Source: Tachypleus tridentatus (taxonomy: Eukaryota; Arthropoda; Merostomata; Xiphosura; Limulidae). Taken from it: a stretch of 64,000 nucleotides of DNA. The first letter of the stretch is position 1, and the number at the start of each line of letters is the position of its first letter. The position numbers and the translations under genes were made by a program. The notes under the pieces are model-generated. The model saw only the letters and a program-made list of their open reading frames with translations, had not been told where the DNA came from and ran no database searches. Below, in pieces: positions 21,241 to 33,700 of this stretch. The stretch is taken from positions 43,394,348-43,458,347 of the forward strand of contig NC_134825.1 of assembly GCF_004210375.1 (NCBI RefSeq), in the 5' to 3' direction.

Positions 21241-23474
21241 GTGCATATAATAAAAGTCAAGAATTCCAAATTCATTACATACAGATGACAAGGATTTCTT
21301 ACACAGTGCTTTTGCCTTTTCTGTTGAAAAGCAAGGCCTTAATCTGGGCATCTTATAGGGTAAAATCATCAGGTTTCACTCTGACTGTTCCTTGGTGATG
21401 TCTGTATTTCTCATCAAGAAGGTATATGTGGTCTAGGACTTCTGTTCTTGTGGCTAGTCTTATTTTATCATCCTTCTAATTTGCCTTGTTCCACAGGTGA
21501 TGCTTATGGTAGTAGGTCCATTGTTTTCATCTGAACAGATTCTCCTGAAGAATAGATATTGCATCGCATGGTTCTGTTGGCTTAACTCCCATTTTCCAAC
21601 TCTAATTGATTGGTTGGCATCTCACTGATTCACCTAACTACTGGCAATTTAGCCTTTAGAACCTCACCTTTGGGACTTTGACAACAGCTGATTTCAATTC
21701 GGACAGGACAGATAACCACTCTAAAACCTTCTCACCATTTCATATGTTATCTTGGGTAAGAAAAATGATTTGTTCCAACCCATTGACATATCCTGTTGAT
21801 AACACCAGATTTGCTGCTACACCATGGTTTCTGCTTGTGCACTCTCTTCTAGTGTATACAACTCTTCCACTTCATTTTAGGCTCTCGCTGTGGAGGCAGG
21901 CATGATATGATACAGTACACCTGGTTATCCAGAATATCAAGATTCTGGAATAGAGGTTATGTTGTCTTTCATACATCATTGGGGTTTAATTTTTAAGGTT
22001 GGTATGTAACTGATTCAATTTCTGCTTAGTCGAAAAGACACTTTTATCAATGGCAATGTGGTCGTGAGAGGAGGTTGAACCTTTTCAATCATTGGTGTCA
22101 ACTATATCTTGTTGACTGACTTGGCTCTGTAACAGAGGTTTTTGCATTTTTCATAATTGCATTTCCTTTGGAAGATTTATTGGCTACTGTTTGATTATTG
22201 CAACTACATATTTTGTGAATCTCCAGTATTTTACAAATTCATCCTGTTATTTTAGGTAATTGGTCCCAAATGACCTTTCCAGCTTGTGTATTCTCTCTCT
22301 ACAACTGCTTTTGACCTGACTTTTATATGCCGTATATCCCCTTTGCATGCTGGTTTACTTTTTGGTTCTGTAGCAGCTTATTTACAGACATGGCCTATCA
22401 GAGTGATTTGCACTGTTTGTCCAGAGATAATTTTCTCCTTCTCTCTACATTCTTGACTCAGTTCTTTTTGCCCAGCACTCTGTCAGATGGAAAAGGGGTT
22501 TAGTCTCTTTTTCTCCAGTTCATCTAATTACTCTCTCTTTCATCCCATCACATTTTATCGTCTGCACTTATACTTTAAGGGACACTAGACAAATCTTTTT
22601 GTTCTGGGTTCTCTTTGAAGGTTAGGTATCTTCTTTGAGTCACACCTAAGCATATTTCTCTTGTATGCTCTTAGCAGGCCAATTGAATTGCCTGCTGGAG
22701 GTCATTGTATATACTGGTATGTAGACTTCCTCTAATACATTTATTTCATATTATTTGTTTGATCTGGCAGTTTCTTGATCTGAAATAATTTTTTTTGCCT
22801 ATTCCTCTGTATATCTCTTAACCATTTTTTGTAAAGTATTCAGAGGGTTGAACATTTTTATTTCCAGCTTTCAGGGTCCTTTACCTTGTTTTCATACAGT
22901 CCTACTCTGTGGTGAATGTTGCCAAGACAGGCGTGCTTGTATAAAACTAACTACACACTAGCAACCATTATTTCACTATAATCTACCAATTTCTGGCAGG
23001 CTCTGTAGAAATGAAGTGTTCCAAACAGTCACCTAGGAGTACACTAGAAGATATTCTTGTACTGCTCTGGACCACCAATTATGGACTATCACAGGTAAAG
23101 CTATAGATAATCCTGCCCATTCCTGATTGAATAAATTGAGGCCTATTTGCTTTTAAAAATTTGGGGAACTTAGGTCACCTAATGTACTGTTTTCAGAGTA
23201 CAGTTTCTCAAGACTTTCCACTGGGTATTACCCCCCCATATTCTACTAGTGGATCTAGGGAGTTCTTACCACACATGGTTTCCAGTCACTGGGATAGTGG
23301 ACAGAGGCTTTTCTTTCCAAGTGAATTCCTCCTCTAAATTTTTTAGATGTTGATAGGAGCAGCACCTACCTAGGCAGAAGAAGCCTACTTATAATACTGA
23401 TTCACATTTGACAATTGGCTATCTGGTTGGGATGTGCCTGGCCCTTCTTTTTTGATTGATATTGGATCAGCGTA
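21241..23474. other. Repeat-derived, pyrimidine-rich on +
   Basis: No intact gene. Texture and short motifs resemble the DIRS-like blocks elsewhere, but I could not find clear RT or recombinase motifs in it. The Tc1 element at 23475 is inserted into this tract, which appears to resume after 25270. Confidence 0.35.
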
Positions 23475-23694
23475 CAGTTATGACAGAAAGTGTTAGTACC
23501 CCTGCATCGTGAGTAGTTTTTTCCTCATAACTTAAAAAGTATCAAGATTAGGATAATGAAAGTATAGTATATTAAAAATATTATACGAAACACATATATA
23601 AACTTTTCTCTAAATTGAACAACAAATAAACTGTTTATAAACAAATAACCAAACATAGGAGGGGCAGAAAGTGTTCATGTGTCTACTTTAATGT

Positions 23695-24692
23695 TCAGTT
23701 GTGTAGCCTTTTAGGTGAATTACTTGGTGCAATCTCTCCTCATAGCCCTTTATGATCGTTTGACAGTACTCGACTGGTATTTTCTTCCATTCTTCTTTAC
23801 AGAAGGCCTCCAACTTTTGCAAGTTTTTCGGATGACGCTGATAAACCCTGGTCCTCAACTCATGCCAAACGTTTTCAATTGAGTTGAGATCGGGTGACTG
23901 TGATGGCCACTCCAGAAGGCTTATATGGTTCTTTGCAACCAGGATTACACATATTTCAATGTGTGCTTAGGGTCATTGCTGTGCTGGAACATCCAACAAC
24001 GCCCAAGCAGCAAGTTCCGAGCATCATTCTTGATATAAGTGCTTAATATATCAACGTACTTTTTTTTCATGATTCTGTTGACGAGGTGAAGCCTGCCTAC
24101 ACCAGAAGAGCTGAAGGAACCCAGTAGCATGATCGAGCCACCTCTGTGTTTAACTGTATGGACGGTGTTCTTTGGAAGATTTCATTCCCTCTTCTTACAG
24201 AAAATATTGTGAACATCATTGTGGCCAAAAAGCTTGACTTTAGTCTTGTCTGACCAAAGAATACTCTTCCAATAGGCAAAGGGTTTATCTACATGCTTTC
24301 TTGCATTCCTCAATCGTGCTTCTAAATGAACAGGCTTTAAATATGGAGTTCTACGAGGACAGCATGCTTTGAACCCAGAAGAGTGTAACATGTTTGTAAC
24401 TGTAGAGGTGGTTACTTCAACCCCAGTTTCTGTATGTCATTACGTGTTAAACAAGGGTTCCTACTAAATTCTCTGAGAATCTTCCTCTTGGTTCTCTTTG
24501 GAATTTTGGTGGGGCGTCCAGAACGAGGGAGGTTAGCAGTTGATCCTGTAAGCTTCAACTTGGGAATTATGCTTTGAACAGTAGATTTTGGCACATTGAG
24601 TTGTGTAGCAATACTGGAAAGAGACACACGAGACTTGTGTTTTACAATAATTCAGTTTTTTAAATCACTGGACAGTGGTTTCCTGTTCGCCA
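23695..24692 (-). pseudogene. Broken Tc1-type transposase
   Basis: Reading on the reverse strand from an ATG near 24692: M-A-N-R-K-P-L-S-S-D-L-K-N, then a stop, then V-S-L-S-S-I-A-T-Q-L-N-V-P-K-S-T-V and R-S-G-R-P-T-K-I-P, a paired helix-turn-helix region with the GRPR-like link. Further on come W-S-D-K-T-K-V with the first catalytic Asp, then S-N-D-P-K-H-T with the second, and S-P-D-L-N-S-I-E-N-V-W with the Glu. It ends near 23695. Several stops and frameshifts separate these parts, so the gene is dead. Confidence 0.8.
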
Positions 24693-25064
24693 TGATGACC
24701 AAGCAGATAATAATGGAAATGGCGCTAAATTGCCAGAAGTGCATTTTTTGCTGGCTAAATTCCAATAATTATGAACCCAGGGTCTAGTTCTGGAATGGTA
24801 TAATATAGTTTATTTGCCAAACTAAACAAAATTTGTTCGGGAATATGAGTTTTTTCACACATTCTGAAATGTACGAACACTTTCTGCTCCTCCTATTTTT
24901 GGTTATTTGTTTATAAACAGTTTATTTGTCGTTTAATTTACATAAAATTTTATGTTAGTATAATATTTATAATATATTATACGTCTATTAGCCTAATCAT
25001 GATATTTTTTAAGTTATGAGCAAAAAACTACTCAGGATGCAGGGGTAGGAACACTTTCTGTCAT

Positions 25065-25249
25065 ATTTATATGCAAAAACGGCTCGTTTGGGCTGAGAAA
25101 ACACTTTTACATAGAAGAGCGAACAATGTTTCGACCTTCTTCGGTCATCAAGGTCGAAACGTTGTTCGCTCTTCTATGTAAAAATGTTTTCTCAGCCCAA
25201 ACGAGCCGTTTTTGCATATAAATTTCTCAACAAGTGGGTTTCTCGTCAT
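25065..25249. mobile_element. Fold-back element 1 (nested in Tc1 terminal repeat)
   Basis: A 157-bp near-perfect palindrome (25066-25222, centre near 25145) plus a 27-bp tail ending GGGTTTCTCGTCAT. The sequence CACTTTCTGTCAT occurs on both sides (25052-25064 and 25250-25262), a 13-bp target duplication that shows insertion into the Tc1 end. Near the centre the reverse strand has GATGACCGAAGAAGGTCGAA followed by AC, like part of a hammerhead ribozyme core. A relative lies at 50834-51111. It is possibly a terminal remnant of a Penelope-like element. Confidence 0.75.
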
Positions 25250-25269
25250 CACTTTCTGTCATAACTGTA

Positions 25270-25869
25270 GCTGTTACATGTCCTCCCCGTCATTCTGGAA
25301 ACAAGTGGAATGCTTCTTGGCAAATTTTTTTTTTTTTTTGAGTAAGCATGTACATTCATTATTTTAGATTTGATGAGTTCTGTTATTTTGATTGAGTATT
25401 ATGGCACACAGGATCCTGGAGTGTTGCTTTTGAACTTCTTCAGGTGGAGATGTTGCTTCAGTGTTGCTTACTTACTTGTTGTTCTGGTGATTCAGAATGC
25501 ATCATTTTATGGCTAGAGGTTGTAATTCAATCAATTATCATAGCCACAATGTGGGATTTAAGGACCAAGATGTTTTTACTCCAGTCCTTTTTTATGAAAC
25601 CTTGGCTGTTCAGCTGGGGCTGGCCTATAGTGATGATCACTCACGAATTAAAATATTTCATAGTTGATAAAGGAACTAAGTTCAAGGTGAAGAGCATACC
25701 TGTTCTAGATGTAGTGCAGTTCCTCCACTTAAGTACCAATTTATTATAGTACACCCATTGTCTGTGGAGATGTTTTCTGGATGAGTAATGCCCTCTTTGT
25801 CTCTTCCACCTTTTCATTGTGGGATTTTAGCTACAAGTGGCAGTGGAAATATGTTTTGGAAGTTTACAT
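25270..25869. other. Repeat-derived tract
   Basis: Continues the tract interrupted by Tc1. The part around 25690-25760 (AGAGCATACCTGTTCTAGAT and following) matches 37345-37410, so both belong to the same DIRS-like family. The 101-codon frame at 25444-25749 has no recognisable domain. Confidence 0.4.
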
Positions 25870-26235
25870 TTTCCTGAATTGAAAATGTGCTTCCCAGTAA
25901 GCATAACTATACTTACATCTGCTGACATTCTTCTGCTATTCCTTCCCCCCTAAGAGCCAGTGTTAGGCACTAGGATGGTGTCAGTTTGAAAAATGTAATA
26001 AAATTATCTGAATGAGGGGCTTATATATAGAATCAGATTAGAGGGTGCACAGGTGGAAAATATCACAAGATATTGTCAAGAGCAATTGAGTATGGTATAA
26101 AAGACAGGAGTAAGAGAGCAAAATCAGACCAATGCTCAGATGGGCAAAAATGAAATCCTAGCATTTGAGTAATAGCTATAACTTTCATATGAAGTAAGTA
26201 TTATTGGAAATACATTTTAAATTTAGGAAAAGTTG
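25870..26235. repeat. Dispersed retroelement end module (copy 2)
   Basis: Runs from GAAAATGTGCTTCCCAGTAA to AAGTAAGTATTATTGGAAAT and ACATTT, closely matching 37530-37905 in length and in internal blocks (GTATAAAAG ..., CCAATGCT...). The ends are imperfect inverted repeats. Confidence 0.6.
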
Positions 26236-26859
26236 AACAGTTATCAGCTAGTGATGCTTTGTTTTGTTGCTGAAGGAAGTCTTGGGAATCAAACAGGGAA
26301 GTTGGAAAGCTGAAACATTTATATTGGAAACATTCTCCTTGTCTTCATAAGTCATACAAGTATTAGTTACTACCACTAAGTGCTGGAAAAGCACCTGAGA
26401 ATCAATAGATAAGGTGGTCCCATTGACTTTCACTGTCTTTTTTTGCCCCAAATGTCATAATATGGCCTTATATATTTTCCTAGGTTAATTGTGTGCTGAC
26501 ACTCTAGAGTTCTGACTGAAAAGACTTTGGGACCACTGTGAACATCAAGATTCACTTCAGTTCCACAAAAGATACAGCATCTTTCAAAATCAAAGCATTG
26601 ATTTTAAGAACACAAATTCTAGCTAATTCTCACTGCAAATTTTTTTTTTTCTTGCTTTTTTGGGGGGAGTGATATTTACTGTATGTTGCACGAGTTTGTA
26701 ATGTGCAATGACACTCTCCATGTACTACGTGATCCTCTGACACAAAGATTTTATCACAACACTTTTTACTTGATATATTGATGATGTTTTTTCTTCTTCT
26801 TGGCATGATTGCCTTCCTACTCAAGAAAAGTGTATTTCCATAACTACATTTTGCTTGCC
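26236..26859. other. Intergenic, nothing recognised
   Basis: Includes a poly-T/poly-G tract near 26640-26670. The short reverse frames are not supported. Confidence 0.4.
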
Positions 26860-27130
26860 CTTTAAAATTATCAACCAGTTACCTCTCATAAATCATAAGC
26901 CTTTTTCGGTTTTTCATTTTCCTTTTAACCAAATCCCTAGCTCTATAGTGTTGTGAATATTTCATTTTATCTATCAGTTTAGGTATTTTTTGTGATTTCC
27001 TCCTTTATGTTTTTATTAAACCATTTGGGTTTAATTTTCTTTATCTTTTTTCTTTTTAAAGGAAATACCTACATCTTGAATTCAAAGGAATTTTTGTAAA
27101 TTTTCCAAATCTTTCCAATATCATCTTTTC
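26860..27130 (-). pseudogene. CR1-like LINE fragment, EN-RT linker region
   Basis: On the reverse strand: K-P-K-W-F-N-K-N-I-K-E-E-I, then after a frameshift R-A-R-D-L-V-K-R-K-M-K, the pattern that joins the endonuclease and RT domains in CR1-like elements. Short and broken, hence the low confidence. Confidence 0.4.
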
Positions 27131-27660
27131 ACTTATATTCTCATGAATGAAATAGCTTTAGTAACTATTTATTTGGTTGGAAAGACTTCCTTGAAAAGAG
27201 GTGTGATTCAAAACACAAAAACATCTTAGTTAAATTACTTCTATTAAAACTATTGAGTAAAATTAAATGTAACTTTGAATTAGAGTAATTTTTTGGGTAT
27301 TATGTAAAGAATAGGAAGTTAAATGTGAGAACAATTAAAGTTTTCATAAAGACATTTGACAGAAAACACATAATTTTTATAGTTATGTCCTGGTTGTTTG
27401 GTAACCAATGTTGTTGATTATGAGAGGTGACCTTAATGGGAACAACTACATTTTGCAACCTTGCTTTCTCTTATGTTTTTTAGAGAGAAGCTGAAATGAA
27501 GTATTATTTACCATGTTATTACAATATGAAATCAAGAAAGAAAATGTAAAACAAATCACATAATATGTAATTTTTAAACCCTCTTTGTATTGTTTGATTG
27601 AATAATTGTTTTCTTTATAATTTTGTCATATATCTAAAGGTGCTTCCTTTATTATTGCAG

Positions 27661-27774
27661 AAATCTCCAAGTCAAACATTTTTATCACAGTCCAGAATAA
27701 TTTCTATTGGACACAAATACCCACCAGATAAATTTGAGGAGAGATTTCCTGACAATACTGTAGTTTCCTCAAAG
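27661..27774 (+). CDS. ATP11: ATP11-like exon a (first visible exon)
   Basis: Acceptor TTATTGCAG|AAA and donor AAAG|GTGATA, 38 codons, phase 0 at both ends. Encodes [11 protein letters not shown] and P-D-N-T-V-V-S-S-K, the N-terminal P4 motif before TM1. There is no ATG start here, so at least one short coding exon lies upstream; I could not identify it. Confidence 0.9.
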
Positions 27775-30700
27775 GTGATATTCAATGGCTGTTTAAAAAA
27801 CTAATCTGGGTATATAAAAATTATATACTGATAGTCCTTTGTTTTTTTATTTGTCAATACTTCAATATTTTTACTTTTAAATCCTTTTTAATTTATTGCT
27901 CGAAAAACTATGTTATATTTGAACAGATTATATTGAATTGTTGATATGCTGTAAAAGTAAGTGAATCTCTGAAAGGAAAACTGTACATGTTGTAGAACTT
28001 CAAAACACTATGACATGCACTATTGGTAAGTGAAGCAAAACTGTTGTGTAATATAGCAGGATTTTACTGAATATACTTGGCATTGGCAAATATTTTATTG
28101 AGAGGTGGAAAAGAATAAAATTATGTTATTTATGTGCAGGAGTGAAGGACACATTTGGAGGAAGCAAATGAAATAGTAAAGGGTGCTAACAGTGATGTAA
28201 TGTTTATTGTGTACATTGAAACTAATGATGTAGAGAAGAGTGGTTCAGAGGAACTAAATGATGAGTACAGGAGATTAATAAATGTATTTAAAGAAAAGGT
28301 CAGAATTTAGTTCCGTTAGGGATAATGACACAATTTAACTCTACTTATGAGATTCTAAGATTGTTATTATAAAAGCTGAATGCTATGTTTAGGTTAATAT
28401 TAAGTATGAAAAAAATTTGCTGTTTGAAAGGATTTGATAGTAAAAGAAAGGTTTTTTCAAATGGATGGTTTATACTTAAATAGGTCAGATGTTGCCTTTT
28501 TTGCAAAGGCTAATGATTCAATTATAAGAACAACTTTAACTTTGGCTAGACAGTAATAAGAGTCAAGACAAACTTGATAAAAATTACATGGAAAAGTATA
28601 ATGTAGGAATGAAGTGCAGAAATAATTGTAAGTGTAAGCCAAATTGTCACTATTGTAATGCTTAAAATATTAGAAATAAGAAAGATGACTTTAGAGCACT
28701 TGTTATTGAAGGATTTTAATATTATGTGAAAAATTGAGATGTGGTTATTTTAAACAATTTTGATTATAGAATGTTTTCTAAATACAGGGTTGTTAAGTAG
28801 GGATTGAGTATTAAAAAGAAGTGAGGATTGGCTTAATATGTAAAATGTGAGTTACAACCTATTGAAATACATGATATAGAAGAGAATAGCAAGGAGGTTT
28901 AGCCTGTTTGGGTTTTTTTTAGTGGATAGAGGGGTGGAAGGCTTGTAGTTGGAATTTGTTACAGACCATTAGATATGATTGATGAAATTAATAAGAAACT
29001 TTGCAGTGGGAGTTAGCCCACAACTGTAAATGAGGTTATAATTATGGGAGATTTTAATTTCAGGCATATAGAGTAGTAGATTTTAGAGCTGAACTGAGAG
29101 GGAATAAAGTTTTTTGGATACTGTTAAGAATATTTTGTTTCTTCAATTAATCAATGAACCTTTTAGGAATGATGGTATTTTAGATTTATTGTTGAGATTG
29201 GAAAACAGTTAGGTGCAAGTGATCATTGCTTAGCTAAGATTGATGTTTTACTGTTCATGGAATTAAGGAATAGTAAGATTCTGGTGACAGATTTCAAGGA
29301 AACAAAATTTGGGTGGATGCAATAAGAATTGATTATTGTGATTTGGGCAACTAAATTGAACAGAAATTAGGTGTAGGAAATTGTGTTAGACACTTGTTTA
29401 ATATAGATGATGTTTCTTATAGGAAAAAAAGTGACTGCAAAATCAGATTAGTTTATTAAGACTATAAGGGATAAACTTAAAAGCAGTATAAATTTTAAAG
29501 TGTTTATGGAAACTTAGAGGACTGTAAAACATCAATAATGTTTGTTAAAACAAGACAAGAGGCAATCAGAAAGAAAAATTGAAATCAAGTTTAACTTAAA
29601 GCTGACCATAAATATTTATTTTAATATGTTAAGGGTAAACAGAATGTTGTGATGGAGAAGAGCCTTTGAAGGATGATAAAAGATAGTTTATTTCTGAAGA
29701 ATATAGGGTGGCCATATTACTAAATTATGCTTTTTCTTCAGTTTTTACTAATAAATATTTGAGCACTGTTCCTCATCTTGAACAGTTTCTGGAGATAAAC
29801 ATGATTGATGAACAAGATAACCAAATTAATTCTAAACTTATTAACCTAACATAAATTTTTAGAACAACCAGTAACCTCTTGGTCCATCTAGGCCATCCAC
29901 TTCACTAAACTTCAAAAACAAATTAAAGTCAGCCTTATCATTGAAATATTCATCAAGCTTTTCCTCAAAATCCCTAAAGTTTACTGCATTCATCGCATCT
30001 AAAAGCAATCCATTGTGAAGGCCAGCCACTTTGTTAGAGAAATAATGTTTTTTTTTTATTTTGTTTGAAGTTGATACCTACTTTACTAAAATTTAAATTT
30101 TTGTCCCCTTGTCCTGCTATTATTGCTATTAAATATGAAAATATATGGTGGATTAACACTCATTTCATTTATCCCAGGTATCATCCAAGTAGCCCTCCTC
30201 TCAACTCTTTCCAACAGCCCTTTATGGCCTAGTATGGCTATAGTTAGCGAGTCCAACTTGCAATATGAGGGTCACAGATTCAAATCCTCATTATTGGACA
30301 TTCTTGCCCTTTCAGTCATGGGATGTTAGGTGCTATAATACAACAGTTAGTCCCACTATTTGCTGGTAAAAGAGTACCCAAGACCAAAAGAGTCAGTGGG
30401 TGGTTTTGAGTAGTTGTCTTCCCTCTAGCTTACCAATGCTAAATTAGGGAGTGTTAGTGCAGTTAACTTTTGTGTAAAATTCATGACAATCCAAACCAAT
30501 GTGTAAGGATTCCAAGACTGAACATAATATTCCAAATGTTGCTTAACCACTTTATACAGTGAAATCAAAATCTATTTTCTTTATGTTTTAGGAATCCTGG
30601 TATTAATGTTTCTGTTATTTTTAATGTAAGATAAAGGATTCATTACAGAATTCTTTCAAAATTGACTTGCTCCTTTATTCATGTTTGTGTATTTTTATTT

Positions 30701-33700
30701 CTTTTAAGTATACCATCTGGAACTTTATCCCAAAGAATTTGTATGAACAGTTTCAAAGAATTGCGAACTTTTACTTCCTGTGTGTTGCAATTATTCAGGT
30801 TAGTCATTTAAAACCCTTTATTGTAAATTTATAGCATCTGCATCATGTGTGAAGTAGATGAAACTTTTATATATGCTTGCAGTATAATTGCACATGTAAG
30901 TAATTGCATTTGATGTCTTGAACAACCTACTTAAATAACTATGATGTTTAATGTGCTAAAAAAGTATAACTATTGATTTGATTGTCCCAGAGCAGATAGT
31001 CTTCAATTTATATAAGCTTTAAAACATCTGTTGAAATGAAACTGTTTATTCAGAGATGATACCTCACCTCTACACACAAAACAGCTATACTTTTAGTATA
31101 TCTGCCACTAGCCATGACCTAATTTCAACCTAAATTCATATGTTTCATGTGAATTGTGCTGATCCATGATGATGTCATTATGCAATAATAGCTCTCCACC
31201 AAGATATGGGTGACAGAACCTCTATGTATAGTAACTAGTAACTCCCCCTAAACACTTGCATTCACAATAACTTCATTTTTCTTTTCTATATTACATTATA
31301 TGTTTATTTTCTCTTTATGGTATCCAAGAAGCCTGGAGACTGGCATCTATTAACTGACCTGTCATTTCTCAACTGATTTCTGCTTGTCTCAGGGTTTTGA
31401 ATGAAAAATTTCTTTTCCCTTAAGGTTATCCTGTGGCTGACCAAGATCAAATTATCAGATGCCTTTTTTACACATCTTGACTGTCCTGTTCTTAAGATAT
31501 TTTCTGTTTCATCCATTGTAATTGACTGTTCCAGTTGTGTGTTCTTCCTTTCAGAGTATTGTCATTCCCCTATGTATTCAGTCAATTCCCAAGATTCCAT
31601 TTCTGTGTGAATGATTGGCTTCTATTGGCCCATTCTCAGAAGATATCCTCCTCACACATTTCCCTTCTTCTTCTTCAGGACACTGCTTGGTTGGGATGGC
31701 TTATCAAATTTTCAAAGTCTTTTCTCGTGTCCATGTAATATTTGGTTCTCCTGGGTATTTTTTCAATTTTTGTTTCATTCAGATTTAGTTGGTGGGCTAT
31801 GGAATGTCTTGTTCTCATTTTCATTTTATGTAAGAGCTTATTTTGCTTTTTTGGAACTCTGACTTCCCTGTAACCACTTATTCTTTTGGGAGGTACACAC
31901 ATGTATCTCCTGCAGTTGGTCTTATGAGACTGGTAGAATCTTGCTCAGGACCCATTGTTTTTGATTATCATCCTCTCCTTTTCTCAAGAACTTGCCATTG
32001 TGGTTAGAGTGTTCCAATATTAAATTTGTCATTCCTTTACCACTGTCCCAGCTAACACTCAATTTTCATCTCTTCACTGTTCCTTTCTTCTTGAATTGTG
32101 GCAAACCTCTTACTGTTTGTTTGGATTGTTGCTATTTCCTAATTGTTCTGGTTGCCCATTTGGTCATGATTCACTTTGACAATCCCATAGATAGTCATTT
32201 CTCACATGAACCATCAAGAGAGGACTTGTCCCAGGTCTCTTTACTTTTGGACTTATCATTTGTTATGTGCTGGGAACGATGAACTTTGTGGGAGACCACC
32301 TTTCTTGTCCTGACTGCATTCAGCACGTGGAGTGGTCTCTCAACTCTACGAGTTTTCTTTTGGCCAGCCCAACCTTGTTTTTTTGGTTTTTCAGTTAAAG
32401 TCCAGACCACCTTCCCAGTGTCCCCTTCTATATTGCTTCAACCTCACAGATTCTTATCTGCTACATTTCCTCATCTTCTCTGTTCTTTTTATTCTATTCC
32501 AATCCTTTCTTCTTCCCCATCTACTTCGTTAATTTACTATACCTGACTGGGATCTCAATGTAGTATTGCATACACTCATACATTTCCTGTTCTCGATGTT
32601 GACTTTTTGTTTTTGTACAACTTTTCTCTCAACCCTATTTCTACAGATCTCTCTATAGTCACAGATCAGAGGTCTTGTGATAGTGTTTGTAGACTAATAT
32701 GCAAAATTTTATTGAACTAATATTTTATGAATATTTGTGTGAATGAGTTTGGTATAAAATTGTAGTTTATAATATCTTGAAAAAAAAATTGTAAATATCT
32801 ATTTTTGTGTGTTAATAGGTATGTTGAATGCAGCATTTGTTCAAATTAAGTGTTCATGATGTCCAAATACAAAGTCTATAGTTTTTTATGAATTAGATAT
32901 TCAGATTACTAATATTGACAAGCTATAATATAAAATAAGAACCTATTATCTTTTCTATTTGCTGAGCTACTGCTTATTTACTGAATCAAATACAGTGGCC
33001 CTGCCCACCTCTTCCAATTTTTGGAAAGACTTGTGTATGTACACTTACTTCTGTCTAAGATATGTGAGTAACAAATCAAAAACTCGGAATGTTTTCTTAG
33101 TGGTTTTCTCAGCCTCATTGAAATACTTGGGCAAGAAACTCATTCTTTTGATGATAGATTTCAAAGGGTAATTTAACATTTTAGTGAGCTGAAACTTTCA
33201 TTTCTATGTTTTGACTCAGCTGCAGCTTAGTTGCAAAGGATGATAAATCATAGTAGAATTCTGTGGTATTGATATAGTAATTTCTGGTTTTTAGTTATTT
33301 TAAAATGTATATACAGAACCTAAAAATTTTTTTGTATCTCCCATATGTGAATTTTGATAAGGCTTAGCAACCTACAGCAAGCACTTAATCTATTTTTGAG
33401 ATATGAAGGTTAGTTGTTTTCTATAATTATTTATTTACTCTTCTATGTTTTAAGAAAAATAACTGAAATTTAAGAACTTATTTGTAAATAGTAATAATAT
33501 ATATATACATATATGTATATACACATATGTAACATATCATAACTGAAGTGTAACTGAATTTTACAAAATTCTGGTGCAGTAAAATACACCCAAAGCAAGT
33601 CACTTTGTAAAGGCCAGTTTGATATTCTTGGATACAGTAACATAAGTGCATGTGTGGCACATCACTGGAATTTCAATAATGTTAGCTAGGCATGGCTGAA

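Larger units (their letters stand above)
23475..25267 (-). mobile_element. Tc1-type transposon with IR/DR-like ends, carrying a nested fold-back insertion
   Basis: Ends are CAGTTATGACAGAAAGTG on the left and its reverse complement at 25250-25267, flanked by TA at 23473 and 25268. The inverted repeats extend about 200 bp inward (to about 23690 and from about 24850). The motif CAGAAAGTGTT recurs inside each one, at about 23667 and its mirror near 24870, which is the inverted-repeat/direct-repeat layout of some Tc1 elements. A 185-bp fold-back element sits inside the right repeat. Confidence 0.85.
27775..30708 (+). other. Intron 1 of the visible ATP11-like gene
   Basis: Filled mainly by two converging CR1-like LINE remnants (28130-29850 forward, 29870-30600 reverse) and a SINE. 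Confidence 0.7.

Noticed and set aside
31304..32546. Many overlapping frames on both strands
   Set aside because: They come from pyrimidine-rich repeat sequence with few stops by composition, not from conserved proteins.
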